Assembly (NCBI GenBank): GCA_003552585.1
Contig: PUNK01000014.1
Coordinates: 1 to 64,000 of the forward strand
Source of the DNA: Thermoplasmata archaeon
GTDB taxonomy: Archaea; Thermoplasmatota; Thermoplasmata; Halarchaeoplasmatales; Halarchaeoplasmataceae
Direction: 5' to 3'
Length of the DNA stretch: 64,000 nt
Shown: piece after piece, positions 44,882 to 53,489 of the stretch
How positions within the stretch are numbered: the stretch's first letter is position 1
Layout: each line of letters begins with the position of its first letter
Translations under genes and position numbers: made by a program
The notes under the pieces: model-generated
Told to the model about the DNA's origin: nothing
Databases searched by the model: none
What the model saw: the letters and a program-made list of their open reading frames with translations, nothing else

Positions 44882-46000
44882 ATGCCTAAATCAATAATAA
44901 GAGCGAGGAATCTTACGAAGAAATTTGGAATCACCCAAGGTTTAGTTCAAAAGTTACAAGGGCAACCCAAGATGTACGTTAGAGCTGTGGATGGTATCGA
45001 CTTCGATGTTTACAATAAGCGTTCTCTCGCTTTAGTGGGTGAATCCGGCTGCGGTAAAACAACCGTGGGTAAGTTGATAATGAAACTGCTGGATGTGACG
45101 GATGGTAAGCTTTGGGTTAAAGGCAGAGATATAACAAAACTTACAGATCATAGGGAATTGAAAGCATATAGAAGGACTGCACAGATGATATACCAAGATC
45201 CGTTTTCATCACTTGATCCTAGATTCAAAGTGTTCGATATACTGGAAGAACCATTGTTGATACATGGTATCGGTGATACCATAGACGAAAGAAGGGCCAT
45301 GATCGAAGAGGCTCTCGAGGAAGTGAGATTGACACCTCCTGAAGAATTCATCGATAGGTATCCACACATGCTTTCCGGAGGACAGAGGCAGCGTGTTGCT
45401 ATCGCACGTTGTTTGATCCTGCATCCTACATTCATCGTAGCAGACGAACCAGTTTCGATGTTGGATGTATCTGTGCGAGCTGAACTTTTGAATCTGATGA
45501 AAGATCTCATGGACGAAGAAGATCTAACATACCTTTATATCACACACGATATATCTACGACGAGGTTCTTCACCGAGGACATCGGGGTAATGTACTTGGG
45601 AGACCTAGTGGAAAAAGGGCCTGTAGGAGAGGTTTTGGATAACCCATTACATCCTTATACCCAGGCACTTCTAACAGCGGTTCCCGAACCCGAACCCGAT
45701 CGGCTCGATAGGATCAAGGAGATACCGATCAAGGGTGAGATTCCTTCAGGAACAAACGTACCTAAGGGATGCAGATTCCATCCAAGGTGTCCTTACGCAA
45801 AGAAGATATGTAGGAAAAAGCAGCCGAGGGAAAAAACAGTTGACCATAAACTACACAGAGCTAAATGTCACTTTGCAGGGGAGATCGAGTTCAAGATGCG
45901 TGTACGCAAGGTAGGAAAAGGTGGAAAGGTATCAAAGGTTGAAGAAATTGGTATAGATGAGTTGAGGGACGAGGAAACGGTACCAGACGAGCTTAAGTGA
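44882..46000 (+). CDS. Peptide ABC transporter ATPase DppF-type
   Basis: A 372-residue ABC ATPase. Walker A GESGCGKTT, signature LSGGQRQRVAIARCL, Walker B FIVADEPVSMLD, and oligo_HPY tail GCRFHPRCPYAKKIC. ATG 44882 follows a strong GGAGG (about 44869-44873) at 8 nt and lies just after the DppD stop, so it is chosen over ATG 44855. A further charged tail (about 325-372) is not typical. Last gene of the transport operon. Confidence 0.94.
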   Translation: MPKSIIRARNLTKKFGITQGLVQKLQGQPKMYVRAVDGIDFDVYNKRSLALVGESGCGKTTVGKLIMKLLDVTDGKLWVKGRDITKLTDHRELKAYRRTAQMIYQDPFSSLDPRFKVFDILEEPLLIHGIGDTIDERRAMIEEALEEVRLTPPEEFIDRYPHMLSGGQRQRVAIARCLILHPTFIVADEPVSMLDVSVRAELLNLMKDLMDEEDLTYLYITHDISTTRFFTEDIGVMYLGDLVEKGPVGEVLDNPLHPYTQALLTAVPEPEPDRLDRIKEIPIKGEIPSGTNVPKGCRFHPRCPYAKKICRKKQPREKTVDHKLHRAKCHFAGEIEFKMRVRKVGKGGKVSKVEEIGIDELRDEETVPDELK

Positions 46001-46065
46001 AAAAATCGGCAGAACCGAACAACCCAAAACCTTTTTTCCTCCTTATTTCATTATTTGATATACTC

Positions 46066-46731
46066 ATGACTCGTGGGAAGAATGATAAAAAGAAAAAGCC
46101 TAGATACAGGCGTCGTCTAATCCATAATAGAAACTTCCAATATGGATTTATATTCCTGATAATAGCACTTATCTTATCCTTCGCATCGATCAATTTAACT
46201 CATGCTGAAAGTGTCCAAAGTGGACAGATCCCAGAAGAGGATAGAGATGACTTATTTTCCGTAAGACTGGACACGCCTATAGATGTGATAAATCGTACTA
46301 TCAGGTTGACGTATGTAGCGAACGAGAGTACGGAGAATGCTACACTGCAGGCGCTGGAAGAACCGGATTCTGAGGCCTTGAAAACATTCGAGATCGAGCC
46401 CAATGAAAGTATTGAGGAGTCGCTCCCCGCAGGCACTAATTGGCTGATCGTTAAACATGAAAACGAGGGTATGGAAGGCGTTATTTTTTACGAACATGTC
46501 ATCGAATATCGTTCCTATCCTTATGCCTGGGCTTCCATCCCCGCACTTTTATTCGTCATGATGGGTGTTATATTCATTTACAGGTCATATATGACCATTA
46601 TACAACAAGTCCATTCCGAAGAACAGCAGAGAAGAGATGAGGATGGCGTTCCGTTTAGCCCGTTCGGTGAAAAGATGGCTGAAGAGGAAGAAACGGAACA
46701 AGAATACGAGACGATATATGAGAAGCAATGA
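46066..46731 (+). CDS. Two-helix membrane protein of unknown function
   Basis: About 221 residues from ATG 46066 (MTRGKNDKKKK); the frame is open further upstream to 45997 but that part overlaps the DppF end. Layout: basic N-terminus, helix YGFIFLIIALILSFASI, an extracytoplasmic domain of about 120 residues rich in Asn and Glu, a second helix (ASIPALLFVMMGVIFIY), and an acidic cytoplasmic tail. No family recognised. Adjacent to the peptide transporter but with a gap that suggests a separate start. Confidence 0.65.
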   Translation: MTRGKNDKKKKPRYRRRLIHNRNFQYGFIFLIIALILSFASINLTHAESVQSGQIPEEDRDDLFSVRLDTPIDVINRTIRLTYVANESTENATLQALEEPDSEALKTFEIEPNESIEESLPAGTNWLIVKHENEGMEGVIFYEHVIEYRSYPYAWASIPALLFVMMGVIFIYRSYMTIIQQVHSEEQQRRDEDGVPFSPFGEKMAEEEETEQEYETIYEKQ

Positions 46732-46745
46732 GGGTTGTGTAATAT

Positions 46746-47186
46746 ATGGAAAATCATTTTGAGGACAAAGTTGTTTATTTCAGCCATCCTGCCTTTTCTT
46801 ACAGAACAAAAACCGAAGAGTTGTGCATAGAGATAATAAAAGAAGAATTAGGTGCAAAAAAGGTGTATAACCCTGCTAAATACGGGTATAAAGATGATAT
46901 GTTGGAGAAAATAGAGAAATCGGATGCCATCGTAGGGATGGCGGTCAGCAAAAAACTGACCTACTTGGTATGGCAGGAGATGGAATTGGGTGAGAAAAGT
47001 GGCGCAGACATTTACACGTTCATGACGGAGAGCAGACATGATATCGGCCCTTTGGTTAAAGGGATACCTGACAACGTTAAAAAATTAACAAAAAAAGAAT
47101 CAGAAGCCTTTGGCTATCAGGCACTTTCTCATAGACGTGAGAGTCTTATGAGCATGTTTTTGGGGAACTGGAAAAAACGCTTTTAA
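46746..47186 (+). CDS. Conserved hypothetical protein, possible nucleoside-deoxyribosyltransferase-like fold
   Basis: A 146-residue soluble protein. VYFSHPAFSYRTKTEE at the start, SDAIVGMAVSKKLTYLVWQEMELGEKSGADIY in the middle: a strand, an acidic helix and a glutamate (QEMELG) laid out like the nucleoside 2-deoxyribosyltransferase / TIR-like Rossmann folds. This resemblance is visual and weak. The start has no clear RBS. Stands alone between two unrelated genes. Confidence 0.6.
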   Translation: MENHFEDKVVYFSHPAFSYRTKTEELCIEIIKEELGAKKVYNPAKYGYKDDMLEKIEKSDAIVGMAVSKKLTYLVWQEMELGEKSGADIYTFMTESRHDIGPLVKGIPDNVKKLTKKESEAFGYQALSHRRESLMSMFLGNWKKRF

Positions 47187-47201
47187 ACACATAAAACCAT
47201 T

Positions 47202-48056
47202 TCACAGGTTATCATATTCGTAGATCTTTTCACCATCATGATAGATACGTATGTTTCCTTCTGAAGAGACTGCGATGGCAACAGCTCTAGTCTTCGAAGT
47301 TATTGCCGCAGCTGCAAGGTGTCTCCCTCCCAACCCTTCTTCTAGATCATATTCTTCTTTACCTTCGTACATCACGTACCTACCCGCTGCGATCGGATAA
47401 CCTTTCTCGTCGATAATTGTTGCTCCATCCATCATCGAGTATTCCTTCATGGTGTTCCAATTTTCTCTATTTTTTATGCTGATATCTCCTTTTTTAACCC
47501 CTGCTAAAGGATTTCTTATCATCTCTCTCGTTCTGTTCAGAACGTTGTTAACGTCACCTAATATCAGAAGAGCCCCACAGGGTATACCTTCTTTCCCTTC
47601 TTTTACGATCTGAGATCCTATCTTAAAGGCTGCTTCAAGAACTTCTATATTGACGTGATCTCCAAGTCGATCTTTCAGACTTATCACGCCCATGTTTTCC
47701 ATCTCAAAAAATAATATGGATCTGATCTCGCTCACGATGGCAAGCAATACCCTGTCTGTAGAGTCGATCAGTCCTTCGGAATAAAACCATAGGACGATAT
47801 CTTCAGCATGGTCCAACACCTCGAGTCCGGTTGGTGTTGCAAAGTTCGTTTTTCGTATGTACACTCCAGATCTCTGAAGCATCTTGGATAAGGGAGGTTT
47901 ATTGGTCGCTATGATCAAAGGGGTGTTTGGGAACTTTTCAGAGATATCCTCCATTATGCTTTGGTTGTCAGAATAAAGAATGATTATGTCTGGTTTGAAG
48001 TCGTTGTAACACGTTTTTATGGTGTTTATCGGTGATGTCATCTTATAGCTGGGCAT
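47202..48056 (-). CDS. dacZ: Diadenylate cyclase DacZ (c-di-AMP synthase)
   Basis: A 284-residue protein with a C-terminal DAC (DisA_N) domain. Catalytic motifs are MMDGATIIDEKG (DGA, about 208-210) and GGRHLAAAAITSKTRAVA (the RHR-type loop, about 243-260, here RHL). The N-terminal half (about 1-115) is the pyruvate-kinase-like alpha/beta domain of archaeal DacZ. It makes c-di-AMP from ATP, a regulator of K+ and osmotic balance; the RCK_C proteins at 9755 and 10411 are candidate receptors in principle. Follows the RNase Z gene on the same strand by 24 nt. Confidence 0.9.
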   Translation of the reverse strand: MPSYKMTSPINTIKTCYNDFKPDIIILYSDNQSIMEDISEKFPNTPLIIATNKPPLSKMLQRSGVYIRKTNFATPTGLEVLDHAEDIVLWFYSEGLIDSTDRVLLAIVSEIRSILFFEMENMGVISLKDRLGDHVNIEVLEAAFKIGSQIVKEGKEGIPCGALLILGDVNNVLNRTREMIRNPLAGVKKGDISIKNRENWNTMKEYSMMDGATIIDEKGYPIAAGRYVMYEGKEEYDLEEGLGGRHLAAAAITSKTRAVAIAVSSEGNIRIYHDGEKIYEYDNL

Positions 48057-48080
48057 GTGTATGGCAGTATTTTATTTTTT

Positions 48081-48980
48081 TTACAGTTCAAACGATTCTA
48101 GATCCCTTGGGATCGTTGTATTAGGAAATTCTTCCCTCGCAGTTTTCAAAAGTTCACTGACCTCCTCGTATCTCGGGCTGATATGTACCAAAAACAGGCG
48201 ATCGACATCTGCTTTCTTAGCGATATTGGCTGCTTGGTCTACACTCGTATGACCGTATTCATTGGCCTTTTCTGATAGTGTGCTATCCATAGTTCCTTCG
48301 TGTATCAGAAAATCTGCATTTTCTGCAGCTTGAGCCACCTCTGCACAGGGTCTGGTATCTCCGCTATAAACGATAGTTCTCCCTTTTCTAGGAGGGCCGA
48401 GAACATCCTTTGGAGATATTATACCTCCATCTATCTCTACAGATCCTCCTCTTTGAAGCCTGCCAAACAAGGGACCTTCAGGTATCCCTAGAGAAAGTGC
48501 TTTTGGCTTGTCGAATCTTCCTGGACGGTCGTTCTCTTTGAATTTGTAACCCAGTGATGGTACATTATGGTCCACTCTAAACGATTTTATGGAGAAGTAC
48601 TTGAATTTAAGTAATGCACCGGGTTGTATGTCTTGAACTTTGACTTCAAAACTCGGATTAAAATATCCCAGTTCTAGTAAGCCTTTCACCACTGAACAAG
48701 TACCTTCTGGGCCGTATATATATAGAGGGGTATCTCTATCGTTGAGTTTCATACTCTGTATGAGTCCTGGCAGCCCCAAGAAATGATCGCCGTGAAAATG
48801 AGTTATGAATATCTTATCAACATCCATGAAAGATAGCGAAGAGCGCATGAGCTGCCGCTGAGTCCCTTCACCGCAGTCGAAAAGTATGACTTCACTTTGG
48901 TATTTGACTGCTATGGACAATACGTTCCTCTTAGGTGAAGGATAGCTTCCACCTGTACCTAGAAATACCAGTTTCATCAT
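48081..48980 (-). CDS. rnz: Ribonuclease Z (tRNase Z)
   Basis: A 299-residue metallo-beta-lactamase nuclease that cuts the 3' trailer of tRNA precursors. The metal motif is FITHFHGDHFLGLPG (about 59-73). The N-terminal MKLVFLGTGGSYPSPKRN, the YSGDTRPC segment (about 210) and the HTSVDQAA / LVHISPRY motifs are all as in the family. Lack of CCA in the tRNA genes here fits its role. Upstream of dacZ. Confidence 0.95.
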   Translation of the reverse strand: MMKLVFLGTGGSYPSPKRNVLSIAVKYQSEVILFDCGEGTQRQLMRSSLSFMDVDKIFITHFHGDHFLGLPGLIQSMKLNDRDTPLYIYGPEGTCSVVKGLLELGYFNPSFEVKVQDIQPGALLKFKYFSIKSFRVDHNVPSLGYKFKENDRPGRFDKPKALSLGIPEGPLFGRLQRGGSVEIDGGIISPKDVLGPPRKGRTIVYSGDTRPCAEVAQAAENADFLIHEGTMDSTLSEKANEYGHTSVDQAANIAKKADVDRLFLVHISPRYEEVSELLKTAREEFPNTTIPRDLESFEL

Positions 48981-49133
48981 CTAAGGAAAGATGAAGCACG
49001 ATTATAAACAGTTTTTCCAAGTCTTATGAGCATATTTTAAATATATTGAACTGTTATTTAGGATGTAGGTGTTACTCTGACCGATAAAGATCCGGAGAAG
49101 AAGTCTGAAAACGATGATGATGAAGGAGACGAG

Positions 49134-49400
49134 GTGAAGGAAAAATTGGTATCTAGCCTTTTAGAAGGAAAACGGATGGAGGCGTATGCTGAACACCGTA
49201 CGGTAGATATGAATTGCTGTCATCTCTGTGAATCTATAACGTACAAAAAAATACCTGGAAAGGAAATCGGAGAAAAGTGGTTCTGTATAGACTGTTTGAA
49301 GAAATTGAAAGAAATACTTGATACTTTGGATCAGTGGGAAGAGGAATTGGCCATAGGTAGTAAGATGAAAGAGCAGATGGATGAGAGCCTGGGTATCTAA
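49134..49400 (+). CDS. Small zinc-knuckle protein, start codon unclear
   Basis: An 88-residue protein with CHLCES and CIDCLK knuckles (a CxxC pair near residues 29-32 and 51-54). No family recognised. GTG 49134 has GGAG 6 nt upstream, yet the frame stays open and coding-like back to 49062 (acidic SENDDDEGDE) without ATG, GTG or TTG. A TATA-like TTTAAATA (49036-49043) predicts transcription start near 49068-49071, where the frame has GTT-ACT. The real protein may therefore be about 21 residues longer. See the finding on GTT starts. Confidence 0.65.
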   Translation: MKEKLVSSLLEGKRMEAYAEHRTVDMNCCHLCESITYKKIPGKEIGEKWFCIDCLKKLKEILDTLDQWEEELAIGSKMKEQMDESLGI

Positions 49401-49453
49401 ACCTTAACACTACTACTCAAAGGATTGAAATATAAAGAGGTCATTTTAGGAAC

Positions 49454-51784
49454 GTGGCATTCGAACACACTCTTGTGAAAGAAGGAATGATAGAAGAACG
49501 GGCTTATCAGATAAATATAGCTAGAGCAGCTCAGTATAGCTCGACACTTGTTGTTCTCCCTACCGGGATGGGGAAGACCATAATAGCATTCATGGTGATG
49601 GCTGAAAGAAAAAAAAGATATCCCGATAGAAAAATTCTTTTTATGGCACCGACCAAACCACTGGTGCATCAACATGCTAGGGATATAGAAGATATGCTGA
49701 AGATCGGATCTCCAACCGTATTCACCGGCGAGGTTTCACCGGAGAAAAGAATGAAGCTCTGGAAGGATAATGATGTGATAGTATCTACTCCTCAGGTGAT
49801 AAGGAACGACGTTATGGCAGGCAGGATAGATCTGGAGGAGGTTTCTCTTGTTATCTTCGATGAAGCTCACCGTGCCACGGGAGGATATGCTTACTGTTAT
49901 ATAGGCGAGAAGTACAAGGATACTGGTGGTCTGGCTTTGGGACTTACCGCTTCTCCCGGCAGCGATATAGAAAGGATAAGGGAGGTTTGTGAAGTGTTGG
50001 GATTTGAGAACGTTGAGATACGTACTAAATATGATCCAGATGTTATCAATTACATCAAAAAGAGGGATATACAGTGGATAGAAGTTGAGCTCACACCCAA
50101 ACAGAAGAGAGTTGTTAAGCTTCTTAAAAAAGTGCTTGAGAAGCACGTAAAGAAACTCCAACATCATGGTTTTCTAACGGGAAGAAATCCTAAAGCTGTT
50201 TCCAGAAAAAAAATTCTTGAGGCAAATCGTAGGATACAAGCCCAGATCCATGGAGGAGGAAAAAACTCACTTTTCAATGCAGCTAGCCTTTGTGCAGGAT
50301 GCCTAAAATTGGACCATGCGATCGATCAGGCTGAGACACAGGGTCCTGATGCTTTACGAGATTTTTTGGAGAAGTTAAAGAACGAGGCTGAAGCCAAAGG
50401 AGGCACGAGGGCGGCCTCAAGGATCATGAATGCACCTGAGATCAAGGAAGTCATGATGATACTCGCTAGTCTTAAAGAAGAACACCCGAAGGTGCAAAAG
50501 ACTGTGGATGTGGTCAAGGAACAGATCGAGAGAGATGGAGATTCAAGGATCATCGTATTCACATCATATCGTTTCAGTGCCAAGAAGTTGAACAGGAGGC
50601 TTGCGTCTAAACCCGGCTTACTTCCAGTGCGGTTCGTAGGCCAGAGCGATAAAGAGGGTGACAAGGGTCTGAAACAGGCAGAACAGGTTCAGGCGATAAA
50701 CGATTTCGAGGATGGGAAGTACAACGTGTTGGTGGCGACGAGTATAGGAGAGGAGGGATTGGATATTCCATCGACCGATCTTGTTGTTTTTTATGAGCCA
50801 GTTGCTTCAGAAATCAGAACTATACAGAGACGTGGGAGGACGGCTAGAAAACGTGAAGGAAAGGTCATCGTATTGATAACGAAAGGGACAAGAGACGAGG
50901 GTTATTATTGGGCAAGTAAGAACCGTGAGAAGAAGATGATCAGAAATCTTTATTCTCTCAAAGAAGGTTTGAAAGATAATTTTAAAGTTGATTCATCGAT
51001 GGATGGGATGCAAATGCCAGATAAGGACAAGTATGATGTGGTGAAGAAAAAGAGCAAGAAGGATCTGAAGAAGAGGGCCGATGGACCGGATAAAAAGAAG
51101 ACCAAAGGCCAGCGTTCATTGATCGAATTCGATGAGGTTGTTGGAAATGATAAAAAAGAAGCTCATGAGATCACCGTAGATGTTAGAGAACAGAACAGTG
51201 ATGTGGTGAGAGAGCTTTCGAAAAAAGATCTGAATATAAACGTCACAAGATTGTCCACCGGAGATTACATAGTTTCGCAGGATGTTGCGGTCGAAAGAAA
51301 AAGTGTGGAGGATTTTTTAGAATCTCTTATCGACGGCAGGCTGTTCGCACAGGCAAGATCCCTCTCCAAAGAGTACATCCATCCCGTTATTATCATTGAA
51401 GGCGAAGGGCTATACAGGAAACGGAACATAGATGATAGGGCCATATATGGTGCATTGATATCTCTGGCTACGGATTTTAAAATACCTATATTGCCATCGG
51501 CCGATGGAAAAGAAACCGCTGGATTGATCCATGCGATGATAAAAAGAAAGGATAAAAAGAAGAAAAGTGGTAGGCGTAGACCGGATAAGAGCACTTTAAG
51601 CGACCGGGATTCGAAGCTTTTCATAATAGAAGGACTTCCAAACGTATCTGGAACCTTGGCTCAGAGGCTTTTAGAACATTTTGGTAGTGTGAGGGCTGTT
51701 TTTGAAGCGGACTTGGAGGAGCTGCAGGAGGTCGAAGGTATCGGCCCATCTACTGCGAAGAAGATAATCGAAATTTTGGAGTGA
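49454..51784 (+). CDS. hef: Hef helicase/XPF-family nuclease
   Basis: A 776-residue protein for stalled and branched replication forks. Superfamily 2 helicase part: Walker A LPTGMGKTIIAF (about 35-46), DEAH box FDEAH (about 136), motif VI QRRGRTARKREG. Nuclease part: ERCC4 motif VERKSVEDFLESL (about 612-625). Two helix-hairpin-helix motifs at the C-terminus (about 715-776; GLPNVSGTLAQRLLEHFG and VEGIGPSTAKKIIEIL). Euryarchaeal Hef form with both halves. Starts with GTG 49454, with AGGA upstream. Separated from rtcB by 50 nt. Confidence 0.94.
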   Translation: MAFEHTLVKEGMIEERAYQINIARAAQYSSTLVVLPTGMGKTIIAFMVMAERKKRYPDRKILFMAPTKPLVHQHARDIEDMLKIGSPTVFTGEVSPEKRMKLWKDNDVIVSTPQVIRNDVMAGRIDLEEVSLVIFDEAHRATGGYAYCYIGEKYKDTGGLALGLTASPGSDIERIREVCEVLGFENVEIRTKYDPDVINYIKKRDIQWIEVELTPKQKRVVKLLKKVLEKHVKKLQHHGFLTGRNPKAVSRKKILEANRRIQAQIHGGGKNSLFNAASLCAGCLKLDHAIDQAETQGPDALRDFLEKLKNEAEAKGGTRAASRIMNAPEIKEVMMILASLKEEHPKVQKTVDVVKEQIERDGDSRIIVFTSYRFSAKKLNRRLASKPGLLPVRFVGQSDKEGDKGLKQAEQVQAINDFEDGKYNVLVATSIGEEGLDIPSTDLVVFYEPVASEIRTIQRRGRTARKREGKVIVLITKGTRDEGYYWASKNREKKMIRNLYSLKEGLKDNFKVDSSMDGMQMPDKDKYDVVKKKSKKDLKKRADGPDKKKTKGQRSLIEFDEVVGNDKKEAHEITVDVREQNSDVVRELSKKDLNINVTRLSTGDYIVSQDVAVERKSVEDFLESLIDGRLFAQARSLSKEYIHPVIIIEGEGLYRKRNIDDRAIYGALISLATDFKIPILPSADGKETAGLIHAMIKRKDKKKKSGRRRPDKSTLSDRDSKLFIIEGLPNVSGTLAQRLLEHFGSVRAVFEADLEELQEVEGIGPSTAKKIIEILE

Positions 51785-51834
51785 CCGTAAAATACTTGAA
51801 AAGGGGCAGGTATGATATGTAAAGGTGTAATGAT

Positions 51835-53292
51835 ATGGCGCGCAGATGGGATGGACCATTGGATAAAAAAGACGATTACGTTTACGAGATACCCAGTTCA
51901 TATTTGAAAGGAATGAGGGTAAATGGAAGGATCTTTGCAGATGAAGATCTGATCAGATCGATAGTTCAGGATAATGCTCCTGAACAGGTGGCAAATGTAG
52001 CCACACTTCCGGGGATAATCGATGCGTCCATGGCCATGCCGGATATACACTGGGGGTACGGTTTTCCTATCGGAGGGGTAGCCGCCCTCGATGTGGACGA
52101 AGGTGTTATTTCACCAGGAGGGGTTGGATACGATATCAATTGTGGTGTGAGGTTAGTTCGCACAGAACTGTCCTTCGATGAGGTGAAACCAAAGGTTAAA
52201 GCACTTGTTGATGAGTTTTACAAAAACGTTCCTGCTGGTGTTGGGAAGAAGGCGAAAATTAAACTTAAGCGTGGAGAGTTGAATAAAGTACTGGATAGAG
52301 GTGTACGATGGGCTGTAGAGGAAGGCTATGGCTGGGATGAAGACAAAAAAAGGATAGAGGATAACGGGATGATGGAGGAGGCAGATCCTGAAAAGGTGAG
52401 TATGAAGGCCAAGCAGAGAGGCGAACCCCAGCTTGGTACTTTAGGCGGGGGAAATCACTTCTTAGAGATCCAAAAGGTAGATAAGATATTTGATGAAGAG
52501 GCAGCCAAAGCCTTCGGTATAGAGGAAGGGATGGTTACCGTTATGATCCATACTGGGTCTAGGGGATGCGGTCACCAAATAGCATCAGATTATATCAAAA
52601 ACATGGAAAGGGCTGTAAAAAAATACTCGATCAACCTTCCCGACAAACAGCTGGCATGTGCACCTTTTGATTCTAAAGAGGGTCAGGATTATTTCGCCGC
52701 TATGAGTTGCGGTGCAAATTATGCATGGACTAACAGGCAGTTGATACTTCACTGGGTGAGAGAGAGTTTTGAGAACATCATGGACGAGAAAGCAGAGGAT
52801 ATGGGTATGGATGTTGTGTATGATGTTTGCCATAATATAGCTAAGAAAGAGAAACATCGGGTGGAGAACAGAAAGAAGGATGTAGTGATCCACAGGAAAG
52901 GAGCCACTCGCGCTTTCGCACCGGGGAGAAAGGAAGTCCCTAAGATTTATAGAGACATCGGTCAACCGGTGATAATACCCGGTGATATGGGCACGGCGAG
53001 TTACCTTATGAGGGGTAGAAAGCTCAGCATGAAACGTGCATGGGGTTCTACGTGTCATGGGGCAGGTAGGGTGATGTCCCGTACAGGTGCTCGACGTAGT
53101 TTCAATCTGAATAAGATAAAGAGTGACCTGAGCAGTAAGGGTATTTATGTAAGAGCCGCTACAGACAAAGTTCTTCTCGAAGAGAGTCCAGAAGCCTATA
53201 AAGAGATAGATAGGGTGGTTGAGGTTACTCATAACGCAGGACTTTCTAAGATCGTCGCAAAGATGGTGCCCATGGGAGTTATGAAGGGGTGA
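51835..53292 (+). CDS. rtcB: RtcB tRNA-splicing ligase
   Basis: A 485-residue GTP-dependent RNA ligase that joins tRNA exons after intron excision. Metal and GTP motifs include GYDINCGVRL (about 96-105), GGGNHFLEIQ, HTGSRGCGHQ, CHNIAKKEKH, KGATRAF and GSTCHGAGRVMSRT. No intein. The window has two intron-bearing tRNAs that need it. Followed by an IS200/IS605-like hairpin sequence. Confidence 0.96.
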   Translation: MARRWDGPLDKKDDYVYEIPSSYLKGMRVNGRIFADEDLIRSIVQDNAPEQVANVATLPGIIDASMAMPDIHWGYGFPIGGVAALDVDEGVISPGGVGYDINCGVRLVRTELSFDEVKPKVKALVDEFYKNVPAGVGKKAKIKLKRGELNKVLDRGVRWAVEEGYGWDEDKKRIEDNGMMEEADPEKVSMKAKQRGEPQLGTLGGGNHFLEIQKVDKIFDEEAAKAFGIEEGMVTVMIHTGSRGCGHQIASDYIKNMERAVKKYSINLPDKQLACAPFDSKEGQDYFAAMSCGANYAWTNRQLILHWVRESFENIMDEKAEDMGMDVVYDVCHNIAKKEKHRVENRKKDVVIHRKGATRAFAPGRKEVPKIYRDIGQPVIIPGDMGTASYLMRGRKLSMKRAWGSTCHGAGRVMSRTGARRSFNLNKIKSDLSSKGIYVRAATDKVLLEESPEAYKEIDRVVEVTHNAGLSKIVAKMVPMGVMKG

Positions 53293-53332
53293 CATCCTCC
53301 CACACGGCAGACCCGTGGGGTTCTCTACCTCT
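53290..53332 (+). mobile_element. Possible solo right end of an IS200/IS605 (TnpB-type) element
   Basis: TGACATCCTCCCAC, then an imperfect hairpin (CCCAC pairing GTGGG around ACGGCAGACCC), then GGTTCTCTACC. This is the layout of the right end of many IS605/TnpB elements. No transposase or TnpB frame remains nearby. The piece may also act as the rtcB terminator. Recognition by eye only; the rest of the gap up to 53489 contains only the next promoter (AAATATAAATA, about 53431-53441). Confidence 0.4.
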
Positions 53333-53489
53333 GAACAGTATAGACTTTGTCCGACGCTCTCAAAATCAACTTCTTAACAAGTGTATACCAGTGTTCTGCT
53401 TTATAAGTAAATAGGGGTTGAAATGAGGAAAAAATATAAATAGTCTGAGGTTTTCTCTTATCTGAAGAATTTAGGAGGCTTAGATATAT

